From NCBI GenBank assembly GCA_963726665.1, contig CAVSDW010000019.1:233542-297541 (forward strand): a stretch of 64,000 nt of DNA, given 5' to 3'. A program made the position numbers and the translations under genes. Every line of letters begins with the position of its first letter. The first letter of the stretch is position 1. Below the pieces are notes generated by a model, which saw only the letters and a list, made by a program, of their open reading frames with translations, had not been told where the DNA came from and made no database searches. Positions 52,770-60,836 of this stretch are shown here, in pieces. Source of the DNA: RPQJ01 sp963726665. Lineage in GTDB: Bacteria > Pseudomonadota > Gammaproteobacteria > Steroidobacterales > Steroidobacteraceae.

Positions 52770-54767
52770 ATGACCTACTTCGTCACCGGCGCGACCGGGT
52801 TCATCGGCCGCTATCTCGTGCAGTCACTGCTGCGGCGCGGGAAGGGCACCATCTACGTCCTCGTCAGGCCGAAGTCGGTCGGCAAGCTGGATGAGCTGCG
52901 CGAGTTCTGGGGCAAGGAAAGCGTCAAGCGCGTGGTGCCGATCAAGGGCGACCTCGGGTCGCCGAAGCTCGGCGTGTCCCCGGCCGACGCGAGGAAGCTG
53001 AAAGGCAAGGTCAAGCACTTCTTCCACCTCGGCGCCGTCTACGACATCGAGGCCAGCGCCGAGACGATGAAGAAGGCGAACATCGTCGGCACGCAGGGCG
53101 CGCTCGATCTCGCGACCGCGACGAACGCGGGCTGCTTCCACCTGGTGAGCTCGATCGCCGCGGCGGGACTGTACCGCGGGACGTTCACCGAGGACATGTT
53201 CGAGGAAGCCGAGGGACTCGAACACCCGTATCACAGCACGAAGCACGATTCGGAAGGCATGGTTCGCGCCAACGGGCGGATTCCATTCCGCATCTATCGC
53301 CCCGGCGCGGTCGTCGGCCACTCGAAGACCGGCTTCATCGACAAGATCGACGGGCCCTACTACTTCTTCAAGGCGCTGCAGAAGCTGCGCGAGTCCTGGC
53401 CGCGCTGGATCCCGCTGGTGGGCGTCGAGGGCGGCTACATCAACCTGGTGCCCGTGGACTACGTCGTGGACGCGATGGACCACCTCGCGCACGCCAAGGG
53501 TCTCGACGGCCGGTGCTTCCATCTCACCGATCCCAAGCCGCGCCGGGTGGGCGAGGTGCTGAACATCTTCGCGCGTGCCGCGCACGCGCCGGAAATGGCG
53601 TTTCGCCTCGACCCCAAGATCTTCGCCATGGTCCCGGACGGCGTGCGCAAGTCGGTCGAGCGCACGCGACCCATCCAGAACGTGTACGAGCAGCTGCTGC
53701 GCGACCTGCAGGTCCCGAAGAGCGTCCTGCAGTTCATCAACTACCCGACACGCTTCGACTCCACCGCGACGCAGAAGGCTCTCGCCAGGGCGCGCATACA
53801 CGTGCCGCCGCTCGAGGACTATGCCTGGCGGCTGTGGGACTACTGGGAGCGCCACCTCGACCCGGACCTCAGCATCGACCGGAGCCTCCGCGGCGCGGTC
53901 CGCGGCAAGGTCGTGGTCATCACCGGCGGGTCGTCCGGCATCGGCGAGGCGGCGGCAATGCGCATCGCGGAGGCCGGCGGCAAGGTGGTGGTGGTGGCGC
54001 GCGACGCGGAGAAACTCGCGGAGGTCAGGAAGAAGATCCAGGACGCCGGCGGGTTCGCGAAGACCTATTCCTGCGACATCACGGACCTCGCCGCGAACGA
54101 CAAGCTGGCGAAGGACATCCTGAAGGAATTCGGCCACGTGGACGTGCTGGTGAACAACGCCGGCCGCTCGATCCGCCGCTCGCTGGCGCTCTCCTACGAC
54201 CGCTTCCACGACTTCGAGCGCACGATGCAGCTGAACTACTTCGCCTGCGTGCGCCTCACCATGAACCTGCTGCCGTCGATGACGGCACGCAAGTCGGGGC
54301 AGGTGATCAACGTTTCGTCCATCGGCGTGCTGACCAACGCACCGCGGTTCTCGGCCTACGTCGCTTCCAAGGCCGCGCTCGAGTCGTTTGCGCGCTGCGC
54401 AGCCTCCGAGTTCCACGACGAGGGGGTGGTCTTCACCATCATCAACATGCCGCTGGTGCGCACGCCGATGATCGCGCCCACCAAGATCTACGAGGACATG
54501 CCGGCGGTCATCACGCCCGACGCGGCCGCCGACATGATCGCAGACGCGATCATCAGGAAGCCGCAACGCATCGCGACGCGCCTCGGCCTGATGGCGGAGA
54601 TCATGCACCTCGTGATGCCGAAGATGTCGGAGGTCGTGATGAACTCCGCCTACCGGATGTTCCCGGATTCCGCGGCCGCGCAGGGCAAGAAGGAGGGCGA
54701 GGCGCAGCGGACCGCGACCAAGGAGGCGATGATCTTCGCCTCGCTGATGCGCGGCATCCACTGGTAG
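52770..54767 (+). CDS. two-domain fatty acyl-CoA/ACP reductase (wax-ester type)
   Basis: A 665-residue protein closely resembling the Marinobacter fatty acyl reductase that makes fatty alcohols for wax esters. The N-terminal half is an extended SDR with GATGFIGR at the start, HLVSSIAAAGLYRGTF, and the YHSTK catalytic pair near residue 155, followed by the male-sterile-type segment with FINYPTRFDS. The C-terminal half is a classical SDR: TGGSSGIGEA near 382, NNAGRSIRRSLALSYDRFHDFERTMQLNYF, and SAYVASKAALESFARC. The two-domain order and the long shared blocks match that family. A wax synthase gene is not in the window, so the use of the alcohol is not shown. Confidence 0.88.
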   Translation: MTYFVTGATGFIGRYLVQSLLRRGKGTIYVLVRPKSVGKLDELREFWGKESVKRVVPIKGDLGSPKLGVSPADARKLKGKVKHFFHLGAVYDIEASAETMKKANIVGTQGALDLATATNAGCFHLVSSIAAAGLYRGTFTEDMFEEAEGLEHPYHSTKHDSEGMVRANGRIPFRIYRPGAVVGHSKTGFIDKIDGPYYFFKALQKLRESWPRWIPLVGVEGGYINLVPVDYVVDAMDHLAHAKGLDGRCFHLTDPKPRRVGEVLNIFARAAHAPEMAFRLDPKIFAMVPDGVRKSVERTRPIQNVYEQLLRDLQVPKSVLQFINYPTRFDSTATQKALARARIHVPPLEDYAWRLWDYWERHLDPDLSIDRSLRGAVRGKVVVITGGSSGIGEAAAMRIAEAGGKVVVVARDAEKLAEVRKKIQDAGGFAKTYSCDITDLAANDKLAKDILKEFGHVDVLVNNAGRSIRRSLALSYDRFHDFERTMQLNYFACVRLTMNLLPSMTARKSGQVINVSSIGVLTNAPRFSAYVASKAALESFARCAASEFHDEGVVFTIINMPLVRTPMIAPTKIYEDMPAVITPDAAADMIADAIIRKPQRIATRLGLMAEIMHLVMPKMSEVVMNSAYRMFPDSAAAQGKKEGEAQRTATKEAMIFASLMRGIHW

Positions 54768-54772
54768 CCGAC

Positions 54773-55533
54773 ATGGCGCGCGTGGCGGGCAGGACGTGGA
54801 CGTTGGCACGGGCGGCGGGACTGGCGGTGGCTTTGGCGGCAGTGATGGTGTCGCTGACCGGGGCGCCGGCCCGTGCGGAATCGCCGGCGCAGCGCTCCGC
54901 GCAGGGCGACTGCCAGCGGGAACTCGAACGCAGAGGCTACACCGTGCTGGGGACGCGCAACTATCAGCAGTTCAAGGACGGCTGGTCGCTCGAGTTGCAG
55001 GCGCGCGACTACAGGGGGCGTACCACCTGGGGCACGTGTTTCGTCGAGTCCCGCAGCGGTGACGTGAGCCTGAATGGGTTCGGCTGGGGCGGCGGTACTG
55101 GCCCGGGCACCGGAGCCGTCCAGTTCAATTGCGCCTCACCCGACTACAAGTACCGCGAGTGCCAGTTGCCGGTGGACGGCCAGGCACGCCTGCTCAAGAG
55201 GAAATCGGATGCGGCGTGCGTCGAGGGCCGGGACTGGGGACAGCGCGGTGATCGTGTCTGGGTCAACAATGGCTGCCGTGCGAGCTTCGAGGTCGTGCGC
55301 GGCGGCTCTGGTGGCGGCGGTAACCAGGGGCAGCAGCAGCGCGCCGAGGTCCAGTGCCGCAACCAGGCATCGCGGGAAGGCGTCAATGTGCGCTCCGTCG
55401 AGCCGCGGTGTCGAGGGGCCAGTACTGGGAGACGATGGTCGAGGGAACCCGCAACGGCCGGCACGTGAAGGCGATCTGTCGGTTCTACGCCTCGGGAAGT
55501 CGCGCCGAGCTCTACGTCGCCAGCGGCTTCTGA
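54773..55533 (+). CDS. secreted DUF3011 domain protein, frameshifted
   Basis: An exported protein of 253 residues after correction. It has a signal peptide (ending APARAE) and a DUF3011 domain: FNCASPDYKYRECQLPVDG, ACVEGRDWGQRGDRVWVNNGCRASFEV. A repeat-like Cys-containing region lies before and after (DCQRELERRGYTVLGTRNYQQF and QYWETMVEGTRNGRHVKAICRFY). The frame breaks near 55405; one lost base restores the second region down to LYVASGF. It starts 5 bp after the reductase gene. Function unknown. Confidence 0.78.
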
Positions 55534-55689
55534 TACCCCGCGCGGTCGCGCGGTGCAACCGCCATTTCGGGCGTGAATCGCCGCACTCGCGCCTGTTGCG
55601 GCGCGCAGCCTCGTGCCAGCATCGGGTTGGGCCGCACAGGACGCGGCCGACCACCACGCGGCCGGCCACCGGCCGCCGGAGACAGGGAC

Positions 55690-55911
55690 GTGGCGCCATT
55701 CATCGTCGCAGCCGTTGCGCTGCTCGTCGCGCTTGGTGCGGCCGTCCGGGCCAGGCGACGCGCGGCCAGCCGTGCGCTGGCGGAACGCGAGCGGGCGCGC
55801 CGTCGTCGTCGAAGCATGCCGCTCGTGTCCGCGAACCTGCGTGGCCTGCCGCAGGAACGCGAGGATCTCTGGAAGCCCGACACGACCGTCGGCAAGGACC
55901 GCGCCGCCTGA
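55690..55911 (+). CDS. small membrane protein, hypothetical
   Basis: A possible 73-residue protein with GTG start. One N-terminal helix (FIVAAVALLVALGAAVRA) is followed by an Arg-rich stretch and the tail SANLRGLPQEREDLWKPDTTVGKDRAA. I recognise no family. It ends 6 bp before the convergent GFA gene. The codon pattern is consistent with coding but the call is weak. Confidence 0.4.
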   Translation: MAPFIVAAVALLVALGAAVRARRRAASRALAERERARRRRRSMPLVSANLRGLPQEREDLWKPDTTVGKDRAA

Positions 55912-55917
55912 ACCCGC

Positions 55918-56319
55918 TTAACCGCGCGAGAGGTGCGCCAGGGCCGCACCCGACTCTTCCCAGTTCCGCCCGTCGAAGGGCTGGATTTCCACGTGCTCGA
56001 CGCCCGAGCGGTCCAGGCAGCGCAGGTTGACGCTGTATCCGTCGGGGTTCGAGCGCGGCACGTAGAACGACTTGATCCCGCAGCGCCGGCAGAAGAGGTG
56101 ACGCGCCGCGCCGGTGTCGAAGGTGTAGGTTTCGAGCATGTCGGCGCCGCGCAGCAACCTGAAGCGGCTCGCCGGCACGATGAGGTGCAGGTAGCCCGTC
56201 ATCGAGCAGATTGAGCAGTTGCAGTCCTGCACGGTGACGCGCGCCGGGGCATCGACTTCGAACGCGATTGCACCACAGTGACAGCCGCCACGATGGGTAA
56301 CCAAAGCCGTGGTGTTCAT
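55918..56319 (-). CDS. GFA/CENP-V family zinc protein
   Basis: A 133-residue protein of the glutathione-dependent formaldehyde-activating (GFA) fold. It has the zinc cysteines GGCHCGAIAFEV, CNCSICSMTGYLHL and LFCRRCGIKSFY in the expected order. Most members are not true formaldehyde-activating enzymes, so the substrate is not assigned. It lies downstream of the lipid kinase gene. Confidence 0.9.
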   Translation of the reverse strand: MNTTALVTHRGGCHCGAIAFEVDAPARVTVQDCNCSICSMTGYLHLIVPASRFRLLRGADMLETYTFDTGAARHLFCRRCGIKSFYVPRSNPDGYSVNLRCLDRSGVEHVEIQPFDGRNWEESGAALAHLSRG

Positions 56320-56385
56320 GCCGCCTCCATTGTCAGGCTGATAGCGGTCGCTCGTCGATTGGCGCGTTGCGAACAGCCGACGTGT

Positions 56386-57303
56386 TCAGGGCCGCACGAC
56401 CACGCTGAGTGCCTGGTGCAGCACCGAAAATTCCACCGGAGTCCGGCCCGCCATCTGGCCGTCGGCCTGGATCTGGGCCGGCGGCTCGGCGTCGACGCGC
56501 ACCCGCGCGGCGCGGACGTGCCGCACAGCCGGGTCACCGAGGATCGTGCCGCGATAAAGCTTCACGAGTTTCGGCAACACCGCGAGCAGCCCGAGTTCCC
56601 GCACCATGACGACGTCGAGCAGTCCGTCATCGATGCGGGCGACCGGTGCGACGTGCATGCGGTTGCCGCAGTACTGTGCATTGGCCGCGAACACGAGCAG
56701 CATCCGGTCCTCGAAACTCGTGCCGTCGGCGTCCACGCGGAATCGCGGCGCGCGGTAGGAGAAGAGTCCGCTGATGGCGACTCGCAGGTAGGTGAGCGCG
56801 GAGGGTACCGGTCGCGGGACCCTCGCCGTCATGTCGGCGTCATACCCGGCGCCCGCGACATTGATGAACCATCGGCGTCGCTCGGCCGATCCCGGGTAAT
56901 CCGCGATCCCGACGTCGTGCAGCATGATGCGGCCGGCGGCGACGGCGGCCGCGATGTCGGCGGGGCGACGTCCGATGCCCAGCGACCGCGCCCAGTCGTT
57001 GCCGGTTCCCGTCGGCGCGATCGCGAGCGTCACCTCGCGCGAGTCGGCGAGCCCGGCGTTCATCACGCCGTTCACGACGTCGTTGACCGACCCGTCACCG
57101 CCCGCGACGATCAACCTTCGACGGCCACCGAGTACCGCGTCCCGCGCGATTGACTCGCCGTGCTGGGGACGCTGCGTGCGCACCACGTCGAACGGGACGC
57201 CCGCCGCCAGCAGAGCGGCCTCGATGCCGTCCCAGCTTCTGCGCCACCGTGGGAAACCCGCCGCGGGATTCACAATTGCCAGCCAGGCCCCGGGCGCGGA
57301 CAT
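56386..57303 (-). CDS. diacylglycerol kinase-like (YegS/BmrU) lipid kinase
   Basis: A 305-residue lipid kinase of the DAGK catalytic family. It has IVNPAAGFPRWRR, the nucleotide motif VAGGDGSVNDVVNGV, and APTGTGNDWARSLGI near residue 110, with the second domain beta-sandwich (DDGLLDVVMVRELG, IQADGQ). Its lipid substrate may be diacylglycerol or phosphatidylglycerol. The ATG heading MSAPGAW is used; a longer open frame upstream is unlikely. Confidence 0.88.
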   Translation of the reverse strand: MSAPGAWLAIVNPAAGFPRWRRSWDGIEAALLAAGVPFDVVRTQRPQHGESIARDAVLGGRRRLIVAGGDGSVNDVVNGVMNAGLADSREVTLAIAPTGTGNDWARSLGIGRRPADIAAAVAAGRIMLHDVGIADYPGSAERRRWFINVAGAGYDADMTARVPRPVPSALTYLRVAISGLFSYRAPRFRVDADGTSFEDRMLLVFAANAQYCGNRMHVAPVARIDDGLLDVVMVRELGLLAVLPKLVKLYRGTILGDPAVRHVRAARVRVDAEPPAQIQADGQMAGRTPVEFSVLHQALSVVVRP

Positions 57304-57317
57304 CGAGCGGTCCGCTC

Positions 57318-57920
57318 TCACTGCACTGGCGGGATGCAGTGCGCGTCCACGAACGCCTGTTGCGCGCGCAACTGCTCGGGCGTCGATTTGGTGCGTTTTG
57401 CCATCATGTCCGCGAGGTCGTTTCGCGCCTTGACGCAATCAGGCCCGTTCGCGACGCGGAGCTGCGCGGCCATTTCCTCCTGCTCCTTCCTGTGAGCCGG
57501 ATCGCTGCTGCAGTTGGCGTCGGCGGTCTGCTTGAGGCGCCTGATCTCCGCAGGGCTCGTCGGCTGGGTGCCGCTCGTCAGGCGGTCGAGCGCCTCGAGC
57601 GCGATGACGCACTCGCGGTTGCGCAGGCTGGCGAGAATCTCGGAACGCTGGGCCGTCTGGGCAGGCGACGCTGAGGAAGACCTCGCCGCGTTGCCCGAGC
57701 TTCCGCCCGTCGGCGATTTCGTTGCGCCCGCCGAGGACGAGCCCACGTTCTGCGTCTCGTATTTCACGCCTGGAGGCGGCTTCGAACTCGACAGGTGCAT
57801 CGTGCCGCTCTCGTCGACCCACTTGTAGATCGTGGACGCCGACGCGGACACGGTCAGCACCATCCCGAGCAGCAGGGCAGCGAGTGCGCGCGGGTAAGCT
57901 GGGCCGCCGTCGCGCGTCAC
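57318..57920 (-). CDS. exported DUF4124 domain protein
   Basis: A 200-residue protein with a signal peptide (ALAALLLGMVLTVSASAS) and a DUF4124 segment IYKWVDESGTMHLSSSKPPPG. A Ser/Gly-rich linker follows, then a helical C-terminal part with three or four Cys (NRECVIALEALDRL, DANCSSDPAHRKEQEEM, DCVKARNDL). The start is GTG. DUF4124 proteins are periplasmic and of unknown role. It begins 3 bp after the korB stop. Confidence 0.82.
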   Translation of the reverse strand: MTRDGGPAYPRALAALLLGMVLTVSASASTIYKWVDESGTMHLSSSKPPPGVKYETQNVGSSSAGATKSPTGGSSGNAARSSSASPAQTAQRSEILASLRNRECVIALEALDRLTSGTQPTSPAEIRRLKQTADANCSSDPAHRKEQEEMAAQLRVANGPDCVKARNDLADMMAKRTKSTPEQLRAQQAFVDAHCIPPVQ

Positions 57921-57923
57921 GGC

Positions 57924-58979
57924 TCAGGCGTAGCGCTTGAGGATCTTGGCGAGCCCCGCGGCACCCGGGTGCAGCTTCTCGTACGGCACCTGGTTCAGGG
58001 GCACGTCGGTCGTATCGGCCATGGCGTGCATGTCCGGACCGCTCGACGACACGTAGATGAGGCCCGTGACGTGCTCGCCCTGGCGGAGCTTGGTGCGCAG
58101 GTACTCGAAGGCCTTGCCGCGGTGGGTCGGGTCGTAGTCCTTGTCGAGCTTCCTGAGCACGATCTGGCTGCCGTCGTGCATCTGCACCGGCAGCGCCTCG
58201 CCCTCGGCGTAGGACGCCTTGATCTCCTGGCGCGGCGGGATGTAGTCGGCGTGCACGGCCTCGTGGTAGTGCTCGCGCGTGAAGGTATAGCTCTTGGTGG
58301 AGCCCACGTGGTCGTTGAAGGTCACGCAGGGCGAGATGACGTCGATCATCGCGAAGCCCTTGTGCATGAGCCCCGCCTGGATGAGCGGCACGAGCTGCTC
58401 CTTGTCGCCCGAGAAGCTGCGCGCTATGAAGGTGCCGCCGAGCGAGAGCGCCGCGAGGCACGGGTCCACCGGCGACTGCTGGTTCTCCTCGCCTTTCTTC
58501 GACTTGGTGCCGATGTCGGCCGAGGCGGAGAACTGGCCCTTGGTGAGGCCGTACACCCCGTTGTTCTCGCAGACGTAGAGCATGTTCACGTTGCGCCGGA
58601 TCGCGTGGGCGAACTGCCCGAAACCGATCGACAGCGAGTCGCCGTCTCCCGATACGCCGATGTAGTGCAGGTTCTTGTTCGCCGCGTTCGCCCCGGTCGC
58701 GACCGAGGGCATGCGGCCGTGCACGCCGTTGAAGCCGTGCGCGCCGCTGGCGAAATACGCGGTGGTCTTCGACGAGCAGCCGATCCCGGAGAGCTTCACG
58801 AGCTGCTCCGGCCGCATGCTGAGCCCCCAGAGCGCCTCGATGATCGAGGCCGTGACCGAGTCGTGCCCGCAGCCCGCGCACAGGGTCGACATCGCGCCTT
58901 CGTAGTCGCGACGCGTGAGCCCGAGCTCGTTCGTCGGCAGGTCGGGGTGGCGGACCTTGGGCTTGTTGATGAATGACAT
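57924..58979 (-). CDS. korB: 2-oxoacid:ferredoxin oxidoreductase, beta subunit
   Basis: Thiamine-pyrophosphate subunit of a 2-oxoacid (most likely 2-oxoglutarate) oxidoreductase. The 351-residue protein has LCAGCGHDSV near residue 35, SGIGCSSKTTAYF, and the TPP/Mg motif from GDGDSLSIGFGQFAHA to ENNGVYGLTKGQFS. The cysteines CAGC and GIGC serve the single [4Fe-4S] cluster typical of KorB. It is 15 bp downstream of korA. Confidence 0.92.
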   Translation of the reverse strand: MSFINKPKVRHPDLPTNELGLTRRDYEGAMSTLCAGCGHDSVTASIIEALWGLSMRPEQLVKLSGIGCSSKTTAYFASGAHGFNGVHGRMPSVATGANAANKNLHYIGVSGDGDSLSIGFGQFAHAIRRNVNMLYVCENNGVYGLTKGQFSASADIGTKSKKGEENQQSPVDPCLAALSLGGTFIARSFSGDKEQLVPLIQAGLMHKGFAMIDVISPCVTFNDHVGSTKSYTFTREHYHEAVHADYIPPRQEIKASYAEGEALPVQMHDGSQIVLRKLDKDYDPTHRGKAFEYLRTKLRQGEHVTGLIYVSSSGPDMHAMADTTDVPLNQVPYEKLHPGAAGLAKILKRYA

Positions 58980-58994
58980 CGGTCTCTTCTTGCG

Positions 58995-60836
58995 TCAGTT
59001 GCTCGCGGCCAGGCTGGCGCGCTTTGCGTCGCCCAGCTCCGCCACCACGGCCTCCACGATCTCCTTCGAGGTCATGGGCAGGCCGCTGTAGTGCAGGATG
59101 GAGTGGAGCTTCGATTTGGGCACGTCCGTCTCGAGCGTAAGCAGCGAGCGCAGCTGCGCGTCGCGGTTCTGCTCGACGACGAAGATCTTCTCGTGCGAGG
59201 CCATGAACCCCTCGACTTCCTTGGTGAACGGGAAGGCCTTGATCCGCATGTAGTCGATCGGGATGCCGCGCTTCGCCAGGATGTCGCGCGCCTCGTTCAC
59301 GGCGCCGCGGCTGCTGCCGACGGCAACCAGGCCGATGTCGCTGGTGCCGGTCGCCTCGATGACCGGGCGCGGTAACAGCGCCTTGGCGCGATTGAACTTG
59401 CGCAGCAGCCGGTCGAGCACCACCTGGTACTCGGCGGAGTCCTCGGTGTACCCGCCGTACTGGTTGTGACCCGAGCCGCGGGTGAAGTACGCGCCCTTGG
59501 CACTCACGCCTGGCAGCGTCCGGTACGGGATGCCGTCGTCGTCCTTGTCGAGGTAGCGGTGGAATTTCGGCAGCGCCTCGATTTCGTCCTTCGTCAGCAT
59601 CTTGCCGCGGTCGGGGCGGTAGCTGTCGTCCCACTTGAGTTCCGGGCACATCCAGTCGTTCATGCCGATGTCGAGGTCGGACATGACGAACACCGGCGTC
59701 TGCAGGCGCTCGGCCAGGTCGAAGGCCTGCACCGTCATGTAGAAGCATTCCTCGGGATTCGACGGGAAAAGCAGTATGTGCTTCGTGTCGCCGTGGGAGG
59801 CATACGCGCAGAGCATGATGTCGCACTGCTGGGTGCGCGTCGGCATGCCGGTGGAGGGTCCGACGCGCTGGACGTCGAAGATCACCGCGGGGACCTCTGC
59901 GTAGTAGGCGAGGCCGATGAACTCGCTCATCAGCGAAATGCCCGGGCCGCTGGTGGCCGTGAAGGCGCGCGCGCCGTTCCAGTTGGCGCCGAGCACCATG
60001 CCGATCGCGGAGAGCTCGTCCTCGGCCTGGATCACCGCGTAGTTGGCCTTGCCGGTCTCCGGGTCGACGCGCAGCTTCGCGCAGAAGCTCTTGAACGCGT
60101 CCATGAGCGAAGTCGACGGCGTGATCGGGTACCAGGGGCCGACCGTCGCACCGGCGTACACCGCGCCGAGGCCGGCCGCGGTGTTGCCGTCGATCATGAT
60201 GTGGCCGGCGGTCTTGTCCATGCGCTCGAGCCGCAACGGCAGCGGGCAGGGCAGGTTGGCACGGGCGTAGTCGTAGCCGAGCTGCACCGCCTTCATGTTC
60301 GCGTCGACCAGGGCGGGCTTCTTTGCGTAGCTTTCCGTCAGGAGCTGGCGGATCACCTCGACGTCGATCTCGAGCAGTGCCGCGAGCACGCCCGCGTACA
60401 TGACGTTCTTCATCAGGATGCGGTTGCGCACGCCGACGAAGTTCTCGTTGCAGATTCGTGCGAGCGGAACGCCGAGGATGGCGATGTCCTCGCGGGCGAG
60501 CACCGCCGATCGGGGCCAGGTGGAGTCGTAGACGAGGAATCCGCCGGGCGAGACCTCGCGCACGTCCTTCTGGTAGGTCTCGGCGTTCATCGCGACCATG
60601 AGGTCCACGCGACCCGAGCGCGCCACGTAGCCTTCCTTCGTCACGCGGATCTCGTACCACGTGGGCAGGCCCTGGATGTTGGACGGGAAGTAGTTCTTCC
60701 CCATCACGGGCACGCCCATGCGGAAGATCGCCTTCATCAGCAGCGAGTTGGCACTGGCCGAGCCGGTGCCATTCACGTTCGCCAGCTTGATGACGAAGTC
60801 GTTTACGCGGTCTTGCGGCTTTGCGGTCGTGGCCAT
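58995..60836 (-). CDS. korA: 2-oxoacid:acceptor oxidoreductase, fused gamma-alpha subunit
   Basis: A 613-residue subunit with the gamma domain (about residues 10-200, VNGTGSASANSLLMKAIFRMGVPV) fused to the alpha domain (about 205-610, with IMIDGNTAAGLGAVYAGATVGPWYPITPSTSLMDAF and TATSGPGISLMSEFIGLAYYAEVPAVIFDVQRVGPSTGMPTR). That fusion is typical of KorA. With korB it forms a coenzyme-A-dependent 2-oxoacid oxidoreductase that reduces ferredoxin or a flavoprotein. The ATG overlaps the upstream flavoprotein gene by 34 bp, and the three genes look like one operon. Confidence 0.92.
   Translation of the reverse strand: MATTAKPQDRVNDFVIKLANVNGTGSASANSLLMKAIFRMGVPVMGKNYFPSNIQGLPTWYEIRVTKEGYVARSGRVDLMVAMNAETYQKDVREVSPGGFLVYDSTWPRSAVLAREDIAILGVPLARICNENFVGVRNRILMKNVMYAGVLAALLEIDVEVIRQLLTESYAKKPALVDANMKAVQLGYDYARANLPCPLPLRLERMDKTAGHIMIDGNTAAGLGAVYAGATVGPWYPITPSTSLMDAFKSFCAKLRVDPETGKANYAVIQAEDELSAIGMVLGANWNGARAFTATSGPGISLMSEFIGLAYYAEVPAVIFDVQRVGPSTGMPTRTQQCDIMLCAYASHGDTKHILLFPSNPEECFYMTVQAFDLAERLQTPVFVMSDLDIGMNDWMCPELKWDDSYRPDRGKMLTKDEIEALPKFHRYLDKDDDGIPYRTLPGVSAKGAYFTRGSGHNQYGGYTEDSAEYQVVLDRLLRKFNRAKALLPRPVIEATGTSDIGLVAVGSSRGAVNEARDILAKRGIPIDYMRIKAFPFTKEVEGFMASHEKIFVVEQNRDAQLRSLLTLETDVPKSKLHSILHYSGLPMTSKEIVEAVVAELGDAKRASLAASN

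Noticed and set aside
57439..60660. A 1073-codon frame on the minus strand over korA and korB
   Set aside because: It is an out-of-frame reading of korA, korB and the DUF4124 gene; all three are identified with certainty in their own frames.
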